Made by a program: the position numbers and the translations under genes. The notes beneath the pieces are model-generated. The model was not told the DNA's origin and did not search any database. It saw nothing but the letters and a program-made list of their open reading frames with translations. A stretch of DNA of 12,580 nucleotides from Bacteroidales bacterium UBA6192 (GTDB lineage: Bacteria; Bacteroidota; Bacteroidia; Bacteroidales; F082), in the NCBI GenBank assembly GCA_002422725.1, contig DITE01000116.1, forward strand, positions 1-12,580. The letters run 5' to 3'. How positions within the stretch are numbered: the first letter of the stretch is position 1; the number at the start of each line of letters is the position of its first letter. Positions 5,730 through 12,580 of the stretch are shown here, piece by piece.

Positions 5730-8700
5730 ATGTTAAAAAATTTACTTTTAACAGGAGTCATAGTGTTGATTTCATGCACGTTGACATTTGCCCAGCAAGG
5801 AAGACTTCAGGGAACAGTTCAAGAAAAAGACAGCAAGGAACCCATTCCTTTTGCTAATATTGTACTGGAAAATGGCGGAACTGTTGTTGGAGGAGCCACC
5901 TCCGATATGGATGGGAAATACGTTATTAACCCCATTCCGCCGGGAAAATACGATCTGAAAGCTACATTTGTTGGCTACAACCCTGTTGTGATCAAAGGTA
6001 TTCAGATCAGCGGAAATCAGATTACTTTTTACGACATTCAGATGGTCGGCACATCCATCGACCTTCAGACTGTTGAAATTATTGACTATAAAGTTCCGCT
6101 GATTTCAAAAGACCAGACCACCAGTGGTGCTTCAATCACAGCAGAAGAAATCTCTAAAATGCCCAACCGATCAGCCGATGCAGTTGCTGCAACAGTTGGT
6201 GGTGTGTTTTCGGCTGATGGTGAGCGCGGTAATGTGCGTGGAGCCCGTTCCGATGCCACGGCACTATTCATCGATGGAGTGAGGGTTATCGGTTCGTCAA
6301 GCGTTCCACAATCGGCCATCGAACAGGTCGATGTTATCCTTGGTGGGACGCCTGCACAGTATGGTGATGCCACAGGTGGTATTATCAGCGTTACCACCAA
6401 AGGGCCATCGCGTACCTTTGGCGCGGGAGTTGAGTTTGAAACTTCCGAGTTTTTAGATGCTTTCGGATCTAACCGATTGGGTTTCAACGTTCAGGGACCA
6501 CTCATCAACAGCAAGAAGAAAAATATGGCTCTGCTTGGCTTCTTTGTAGCCGGTGATATAAACTACGCCAGCGATGGTGCCATTTCAAGCAACGGTTATT
6601 GGAAAGCTAAAGATAATGTTCTGGCCAGCCTCGAAAGCAGCCCCCTTCGTCCCACCGGACGCGGTGCCGGAACTTACCTCAATGCCGAATTCCTGAGAAA
6701 TAATGATCTGGAAAGAGTAAAAAGCTCGATCAATACAGAAAATTACAATGTAAACCTTTCAGGTAACATCAATATCCGCACGACCGAAACGGTTAACCTT
6801 ACTTTTGGGGGAACCTTCAACAAGGCTGCCGGAAACGCCTTTAATTATAATGCATCCTTGCTAAATTATGATAAAAACACGCAATACGACAACAATACCT
6901 GGAGGGTTTTTGGAAGGTTTACCCAACGATTCCCTGCTTCTTCTGAAAGCACTTCACTAGTTAAAAACATTTATTACTCCATTTCGGCCGACTATACCAA
7001 AATAAACAATTCATTTGGTGACCCATATCACAAGGATGATATTTTTAAATATGGATATATCGGTAAATTTTCAACCTATAAAACCCCAACATTTGAGCTG
7101 GGTAGCGACTCAGTAAATGGAAAATTCTATACAAATGTTCAGCTACTTAATTCCTGGGATTTTGACACCCTTGTTACCTGGACACCATTCGATATCAACC
7201 CTTTAGTGGCCAACTACACGACAAGCTATTATAATACCTACGACGGCCAACCCGAGGATCACTACAGAAATCTTGATCAGATCCTGCTTGGTGGTGCCCT
7301 TGTCAACGGAAATACCCCTCAGGCCGTTTATGGAATTTATCAATCACCCGGCACAAATCAATCAGGCTATGGCAAAACCGATGCTGATCAATTCAGCATC
7401 AATCTTGCCGGATCGATGGACATCGGAAACCATGAAGTGAAACTTGGTTTTCAATATGAACAAAGAAGAACCAACGCAATAACCTACGGTGCTACCGGCC
7501 TTTGGAACCTGATGCGGGGATTAACCAATTTCCACCTGATTGAGCTTGATAAAGACAATCCTTACGTGATTTCCTATGATGGGTTTGTTGACACCATTAT
7601 GTATTACCGTCGTTATGACGAGAATTCACAACGTGTGTTTGACCAGAATCTTCGCCAGCGTCTCGGCTTGCCAGTTTCAGGCCTCGATTATATCAATATC
7701 GATTCATACGACTTTAACAACCACACAGTGGAATACTATGATAAAGATGGCGTAAGGCATACCATTGGCGTTGGCGAAAACCTGTTCGATATCAGCATGT
7801 TCAGTGCCGATGAGTTGCTCAACGACGGAAACTCGTACGTTGGTTATCAGGGATTTGACTATAAAGGGAACAAACTCAGCAGCCAACCCAGCTTTGAGGA
7901 TTTCTTCAATGAACGTGATGAAAACGGCGAATATACCAGGCCAATTGGTGCATATCAACCCATTTATATGGCAGGATATCTTCAGGATAAATTTGCTTTC
8001 CGCGACCTTATATTTAATATAGGTGTGCGTGTTGACCGTTTTGATGCCAACCAAAAAGTGTTGAATGATCCTTATTTACTCTTTAATGCTTACACAGCTG
8101 GTGAAGTGACCAATATCAATGGTGTGAGCGTAACCCATCCCGAGAGTATCGGAAATGATTATACCGTCTATATAGATAAAGTAGACGACCCATCACGTGT
8201 TGTTGGCTATCGCTTCGAAAACACCTGGTACAATGCTGAAGGTGCGGTTATACAGGATCCTGCTCAACTTGATGCAGGTTCAGGCATATCTCCTTTCATC
8301 ATTAATCCCGGTCAGCAAAGAGTTGATATTTCATCCTTTAAGGATTATGAACCTCAGTTTAGCGTTATGCCCCGTATTTCATTCTCATTCCCCATTTCGG
8401 ATGAAGCTTTGTTTTTTGCACACTACGATGTTCTAACACAACGCCCAACCAGCAATGTGTTTTCGAATCCCTCAACATATTATTTCTTCGAAAGTATCGG
8501 GACGATTATCAACAATCCGTCCCTGAAACCAACACAGACAATCGACTATGAACTTGGGTTTACACAAAAACTAACCAACACATCATCCGTTACCTTTACG
8601 AGTTACTACCGTGAAATGCGTAATATGATTCAGATTTACAGGTTCAACGGTGCTTATCCGAAGGCTTACAACTCCTTTAACAATCTTGACTTTGGAACGG

Positions 8701-9437
8701 TGAAAGGTTTAACCATTGAATATGACCTGCGCAGAACACGCAATGCGCGTATCCGCGCCGGTTATACACTACAGTTTGCCAATGCAACCGGTGCAAGCAC
8801 AACCACAGCAGCAGCATTGGTGGCAGCCGGATTGCCCAATCTGAGGTCAACAATCCCAATGCCCTGGGACCGTCGCCATCAGTTTAACCTGCTTTTTGAT
8901 TTTCGCTATGGGTCGGGACGCGAATATAGCGGACCAACGATCAGTCGCGAAAAGAAGAATAAACCGCCTGTTCAGGTACTTCAGAATGCCGGATTCTCCC
9001 TCACCATGAACGGAGGTTCAGGCACTCCCTATACCAAAGCGAGAAACGTAACCTCACCCGTGTCGGGTGGTAGCAACCTGCTACAGGGAACCTATTTCGG
9101 TTCAAGATTACCCTGGCAATTCCGTCTTGACCTGCGAGTTGATAAAGACTTCGACTTTGTATTGGGCAAAAAAGACGAAAACAATAAGCGCAATGCTTAT
9201 ATGAATGTGTATTTGCAAGTGTTAAACCTGCTCGACACTAAAAATGTTCTTGGCGTTTATCCAGCCACCGGCAATCCTGACGATGATGGTTATCTGGCTG
9301 CTCCTGAATGGCAAAGACAGATTATCTCACAGACCAACCCACAATCTTTCAGGGAGTTATATTCCCTTTATGTTGATTTTCCGGGAAATTACAGTTCACC
9401 ACGCCAGATCAGGCTTGGAATCATCTTCAACTTCTGA
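5730..9437 (+). CDS. TonB-dependent outer-membrane receptor with carboxypeptidase-regulatory-like domain
   Basis: A 1235-residue outer-membrane transporter. The signal peptide (1-21) ends in TFAQ. A CarboxypepD_reg-like domain spans about 24-105 (GRLQGTVQEKDSKEPIPFA... DMDGKYVI... VGYNPV). A TonB-box-like stretch follows, VEIIDYKVPLI (115-125), then the plug domain (about 127-225) with ITAEEISKMPNRSADAVAAT, NVRGARSDATALFIDGVRV and VDVILGGTPAQYGDATGGIISVTTKG. The remaining thousand residues alternate polar and aromatic beta strands with long loops, and the protein ends IRLGIIFNF, a typical barrel-closing strand with terminal Phe. Such receptors use TonB/ExbBD energy to import a bound ligand; the ligand here is unknown. 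It does not have the usual SusC motifs that I would look for, and no susD follows. The next gene starts 30 bases later, so the two probably form an operon. The long loops (for example residues 450-560 and 660-740) suggest a large substrate or a bound surface protein, which is inference. Confidence 0.95.
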   Translation: MLKNLLLTGVIVLISCTLTFAQQGRLQGTVQEKDSKEPIPFANIVLENGGTVVGGATSDMDGKYVINPIPPGKYDLKATFVGYNPVVIKGIQISGNQITFYDIQMVGTSIDLQTVEIIDYKVPLISKDQTTSGASITAEEISKMPNRSADAVAATVGGVFSADGERGNVRGARSDATALFIDGVRVIGSSSVPQSAIEQVDVILGGTPAQYGDATGGIISVTTKGPSRTFGAGVEFETSEFLDAFGSNRLGFNVQGPLINSKKKNMALLGFFVAGDINYASDGAISSNGYWKAKDNVLASLESSPLRPTGRGAGTYLNAEFLRNNDLERVKSSINTENYNVNLSGNINIRTTETVNLTFGGTFNKAAGNAFNYNASLLNYDKNTQYDNNTWRVFGRFTQRFPASSESTSLVKNIYYSISADYTKINNSFGDPYHKDDIFKYGYIGKFSTYKTPTFELGSDSVNGKFYTNVQLLNSWDFDTLVTWTPFDINPLVANYTTSYYNTYDGQPEDHYRNLDQILLGGALVNGNTPQAVYGIYQSPGTNQSGYGKTDADQFSINLAGSMDIGNHEVKLGFQYEQRRTNAITYGATGLWNLMRGLTNFHLIELDKDNPYVISYDGFVDTIMYYRRYDENSQRVFDQNLRQRLGLPVSGLDYINIDSYDFNNHTVEYYDKDGVRHTIGVGENLFDISMFSADELLNDGNSYVGYQGFDYKGNKLSSQPSFEDFFNERDENGEYTRPIGAYQPIYMAGYLQDKFAFRDLIFNIGVRVDRFDANQKVLNDPYLLFNAYTAGEVTNINGVSVTHPESIGNDYTVYIDKVDDPSRVVGYRFENTWYNAEGAVIQDPAQLDAGSGISPFIINPGQQRVDISSFKDYEPQFSVMPRISFSFPISDEALFFAHYDVLTQRPTSNVFSNPSTYYFFESIGTIINNPSLKPTQTIDYELGFTQKLTNTSSVTFTSYYREMRNMIQIYRFNGAYPKAYNSFNNLDFGTVKGLTIEYDLRRTRNARIRAGYTLQFANATGASTTTAAALVAAGLPNLRSTIPMPWDRRHQFNLLFDFRYGSGREYSGPTISREKKNKPPVQVLQNAGFSLTMNGGSGTPYTKARNVTSPVSGGSNLLQGTYFGSRLPWQFRLDLRVDKDFDFVLGKKDENNKRNAYMNVYLQVLNLLDTKNVLGVYPATGNPDDDGYLAAPEWQRQIISQTNPQSFRELYSLYVDFPGNYSSPRQIRLGIIFNF

Positions 9438-9467
9438 TCATAACGGGCTTGATAAATATTTAGTGAA

Positions 9468-12400
9468 ATGAAAAAAAAATCTTTGACAATGAATAATACA
9501 ATCCGAGTGCTGATCGCGGCAGCATTTTGTTTGCTCGTGATTTCACCTGCAATGGCAGAGAAATACAAGTATGAAGGGCAAAAAACTACGTATGCCCTTA
9601 AAGGCACCACAGCTGGTTGTTCCCCATCATCGGCCTTTGAATGGCTCGACATTAATAATGTAAGAGCACGTATCAATGCTGGCGGCGATATGTGGTGGGA
9701 TTTGCCGGGTGGAACAGGATCCAAATATTACATCCCAAAAGCTGGTTCGGCCACTTCGATGTTCTCCGGCTCACTGTGGATTGGGGGTCTTGATATCAAC
9801 AACCAACTGAAGCTGGCAGCCCAACGCTACCGTCAGGTTGGTATCGACTACTGGACTGGGCCCTTAACCTCCGACGGTACTGCTGCTACTGATAATACTG
9901 TTTGCGCTGCATTCGACAAGCATTGGAAAATAACTCGTGCCGAAGTAGATGAGTTTCTTACATTTGTTGATCCGGTTACCGGTGCTTTTATACCGACGGA
10001 AGGATACGTTATCCCAACATCCATCCTCGAATGGCCTGCTCACGGCGATGTGTCAAAAAAACAAAGTTATTATCTTGCTCCATTTTACGATATTGATGGC
10101 GACGGAGAATACAACCCACTTGCCGGTGATTATCCTTATTACGATATCGACAACAGTCTTTGCAAGACAAAAACCCCAACAATGGACGAATCCATTGAGG
10201 GCACAATTTATGGCTCTGTGCTGTCTGATCAGGTGATCAAAGGTGACCAGACCATTTGGTGGGTATTTAATGATAAAGGCAATTTCCACACCGAAACAAA
10301 CGGCGCAGCCATTGGAATGGAAATCAGGGCACAAGCTTTTGGTTTCGCTACCAACGACGAAATCAACAATATGACGTTCTATAGCTACGAAATTATTAAC
10401 AGATCAACATTTGAACTAACCCAAACCTATTTTTCGCTGTGGGTTGACCCGGATATTGGCTATGGCTTCGATGACTTCACCGGTTGTGATGTAGGACGCG
10501 GACTCGGATATGTGTATAACGGAAAAGCCATTGATGGCAGCAACGAGCCTGAATCATATGGTAACCAGCCACCGGCCATTGGCGTTGACTTTTTCCAGGG
10601 CCCCTACATGGACCCTGATGGCCTGGATAATCCAAAATATGATCAAAATGGGGTTCAACTGTGTGATATGAGTATCAATGGTGTGAACTTCGGAAATGAT
10701 ATCGTTGATGATGAACGTTTTGGGATGAGAAGATTTATTTACCACAACAACTCAAGCGGCGATAAAGGCGACCCTCAGACTGCACCACAATATTATAACT
10801 ATCTCCTTGGTAAATGGAAAAATGGGCAGGAAATGCTTTATGGGGGAGATGGTTTTCCAGGTGGCCCTGGAACTGTTGGCCCCAAAGCTGATTTTATGTT
10901 TCCTGGTGATACTGATCCATGTAACTGGGGTACAGGTGGAATCCCGCCAAATGGTGGATACAACCAGAATGGACTTTACTGGACCGAAGAAAATGCCAAT
11001 AACGGTTCCCCAAACGATCCGGGCGACAGGCGATTTATGCAGTCAGCCGGTCCATTTACACTCAAACCAGGGGCTGTTAACTATATCACTGTAGGTATTC
11101 CATGGGCACGTGCCGTTTCAGGAGGTGCATGGGCTTCAGTTGAACTGCTTCGCGTTGTTGACGATAAATGTCAGGCCCTGTTCGACAACTGTTTCAAGGT
11201 AATTGACGGACCCAGTGCGCCTGATCTTACCTTCCAGGAGCTCGACCGCGAAATCATCGTGTATATTTCCAACTCCCCCTCTTCCAATAATTTTAACGAA
11301 GAATATGCTGAACACGACCCAAATATCATTCAACCTTATCCACTCGATAACAACCTGAGAAGCGACTCAATATACCGTTTCGAAGGTTATCAGATTTTCC
11401 AGCTTAAGAATTCAACTGTTAGTGTTGAAAGTTTGAATGACCCAGATAAAGCAAGAATTGTTGCCCAGTTTGATAAAAAGAACGGGGTTTCCAAATTGGT
11501 CAACTTCTACTACGATGACTTTATTGGAGCAAACGTACCAAGGGTTGAAGTTTCTGGTGGTGACAATGGTATTCGTCACTCCTTCAGCCTTACACAGGAT
11601 GCCTTTGCCAAGGATGATGTCAGGTTGGTAAACCATAAACAATACTATTTCATTGCCATTGCATACGCTTACAATGAATACATGCCATACTCACAGGAAC
11701 CCGGCGTATTGCTTGGTTTACTCGGGCAGAAAACACCCTATCTTGCCGGACGTAAGAATATTGGCGACAAGCGGAATAAAGGAAATGCCTATGTTGCCAT
11801 TCCACACAAAACGATTAACGGAATTTCGCCCCAGGCTGTATACGGAGAAGGTCCTGAAATTACGCGTCTGGCTGGTAATGGTAATGGTGGCATGAACCTT
11901 GAACTGAAGAAGGAAGTTATTGAAGAAATTCTCAGCAAAGAACCTGCAAGTGCTACTAACCGTTATGGCGAACCGGGATATCCGATTGCTTATAACCCTA
12001 CATATGAAAAAGGCCACGGTCCACTAAATGTTAGGGTAATCGATCCTTTGAATGTTACAGATTCAGATTATGAATTGTATTTTAATGCATTCAGATCAGT
12101 TAGGCTGTTTAAGGTTACAGGCGAGGCTGAGATTCGTGGCGACACGGCAAGTAAATTATCAGCTTCTTGGTATCTTGTCGACACCAAAACTTCTGAAACC
12201 TACACCTCTGATACCGCCATCCTGGCAAACAATGAACAATTGTTTATTGAAAGAGGAATTTCGATACAGATCGACCAGCCTTATTACCCTGGCCCATACA
12301 GAGTTGGTCAAAATTCTGACAATAAGGTAATGTACAGGGTTTTGTCACAGAAAAATGGTTTTATCGAATCAAGTATTACCTATGCTGATAGTTCACGCGT

Positions 12401-12580
12401 TTGGCTCGATGGACTGCGTGATGAGGATATCCCCGGATGGCCCTTGAACTGGATACGTGCCGGATCGTATAAAGATCAGGAAAACAGTAGTTTTGACGAC
12501 TGGAACATGTCGTCTGATCCAGATCGTCCCTGGGACCCGAATGAAGCATATGAAAAAATTGCTTTGGGCACATGGGCTCC
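9468..12580 (+). CDS. Large secreted surface protein, 3' end beyond the window (probable type IX secretion client)
   Basis: An uninterrupted reading frame from ATG 9468 to the right edge: 1037 full codons and no stop. The signal peptide is MKKKSLTMNNTIRVLI... with a hydrophobic core at 14-26 and cleavage after PAMA (27-30). ATG 9489 (residue 8) is an alternative start, but 9468 gives a better basic N-region. Near the N-terminus, LDINNVRARINAGGDMWWDL (60-79) and MFSGSLWIGGLD (98-109) are a pattern I recall from large Bacteroidota proteins that end in a type IX sorting domain; that end would lie off the window, so secretion route is inferred. DIDGDGEYN (208-216) is a calcium-loop-like motif. 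All eight mature cysteines lie between residues 51 and 575 (51, 146, 232, 340, 399, 485, 568, 575) and none after, which suggests a disulfide-bearing first half. No catalytic signature was recognised. Its position 30 bases after the receptor gene, with no terminator between, suggests joint expression and a shared role at the cell surface. Confidence 0.9.
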   Translation, partial: MKKKSLTMNNTIRVLIAAAFCLLVISPAMAEKYKYEGQKTTYALKGTTAGCSPSSAFEWLDINNVRARINAGGDMWWDLPGGTGSKYYIPKAGSATSMFSGSLWIGGLDINNQLKLAAQRYRQVGIDYWTGPLTSDGTAATDNTVCAAFDKHWKITRAEVDEFLTFVDPVTGAFIPTEGYVIPTSILEWPAHGDVSKKQSYYLAPFYDIDGDGEYNPLAGDYPYYDIDNSLCKTKTPTMDESIEGTIYGSVLSDQVIKGDQTIWWVFNDKGNFHTETNGAAIGMEIRAQAFGFATNDEINNMTFYSYEIINRSTFELTQTYFSLWVDPDIGYGFDDFTGCDVGRGLGYVYNGKAIDGSNEPESYGNQPPAIGVDFFQGPYMDPDGLDNPKYDQNGVQLCDMSINGVNFGNDIVDDERFGMRRFIYHNNSSGDKGDPQTAPQYYNYLLGKWKNGQEMLYGGDGFPGGPGTVGPKADFMFPGDTDPCNWGTGGIPPNGGYNQNGLYWTEENANNGSPNDPGDRRFMQSAGPFTLKPGAVNYITVGIPWARAVSGGAWASVELLRVVDDKCQALFDNCFKVIDGPSAPDLTFQELDREIIVYISNSPSSNNFNEEYAEHDPNIIQPYPLDNNLRSDSIYRFEGYQIFQLKNSTVSVESLNDPDKARIVAQFDKKNGVSKLVNFYYDDFIGANVPRVEVSGGDNGIRHSFSLTQDAFAKDDVRLVNHKQYYFIAIAYAYNEYMPYSQEPGVLLGLLGQKTPYLAGRKNIGDKRNKGNAYVAIPHKTINGISPQAVYGEGPEITRLAGNGNGGMNLELKKEVIEEILSKEPASATNRYGEPGYPIAYNPTYEKGHGPLNVRVIDPLNVTDSDYELYFNAFRSVRLFKVTGEAEIRGDTASKLSASWYLVDTKTSETYTSDTAILANNEQLFIERGISIQIDQPYYPGPYRVGQNSDNKVMYRVLSQKNGFIESSITYADSSRVWLDGLRDEDIPGWPLNWIRAGSYKDQENSSFDDWNMSSDPDRPWDPNEAYEKIALGTWA

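Noticed and set aside
5725..5736. Three-codon leader ORF (ATG GTA TGT TAA) overlapping the receptor start
   Set aside because: It could couple translation, but such tiny frames occur by chance and nothing else supports it.
5760..5790. Possible lipobox in the receptor signal peptide (LISC, Cys16)
   Set aside because: The hydrophobic core continues past the Cys and a better signal peptidase I site (TFAQ) follows. A beta-barrel receptor is not expected to be lipidated there.
9949..12330. Several short plus- and minus-strand open frames in the right part of the window
   Set aside because: All are in other frames of the single uninterrupted reading frame that starts at 9468, which has a signal peptide, coherent composition and no stop, so they are shadows. 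There is no sign of a frameshift or a broken gene.
9468..12580. SusD-like glycan-binding lipoprotein as partner of the receptor
   Set aside because: The signal peptide has no lipobox Cys at its end, the protein is far longer than SusD (about 500-600 residues), and no SusD-type motifs are visible.

Overview
The window looks like a chromosomal segment of a Bacteroidota bacterium, probably Bacteroidales/Marinilabiliales-like. This is inferred from gene content and signals, not from a marker gene. The supporting features are a two-propeller sensor kinase of the Reg_prop/Y_Y_Y type, a large TonB-dependent receptor with an N-terminal carboxypeptidase-regulatory-like domain, and a very large secreted protein of the kind exported by type IX secretion. 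Start codons lack Shine-Dalgarno sequences, and several promoters resemble the Bacteroidetes TTG / TAnnTTTG consensus. There are no RNA genes, insertion sequences, CRISPR arrays or phage genes.

Layout. Positions 1-33 hold a strong hairpin/T-tract terminator for a gene off the left edge. On the minus strand (133-597) is a small lipoprotein that keeps the outline of a Rieske domain but has lost most cluster ligands. Divergent from it, starting near 684, is a two-gene run: a small Lys/Glu-rich lipoprotein, then 12 bases later (GTG start, 993-4163) a periplasmic-sensing histidine kinase. The cognate LytTR response regulator follows at 4246-4995 behind what looks like its own promoter. A short single-pass membrane protein (5131-5601) comes next. 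The last part of the window is a large outer-membrane pair: a TonB-dependent receptor (5730-9437), and 30 bases downstream an open reading frame that starts at 9468 and reads without a stop to the right edge (at least 1037 codons).

How they may work together. The kinase and regulator form a LytS/LytR-like two-component pair: signal read by a 14-blade periplasmic propeller, output through a LytTR DNA-binding domain. The receptor and the secreted protein look co-transcribed and probably act together at the cell surface. The secreted protein is not a SusD homologue by eye, so this is not a standard Sus-type glycan locus. Whether the two-component pair controls the receptor operon is plausible from proximity only.
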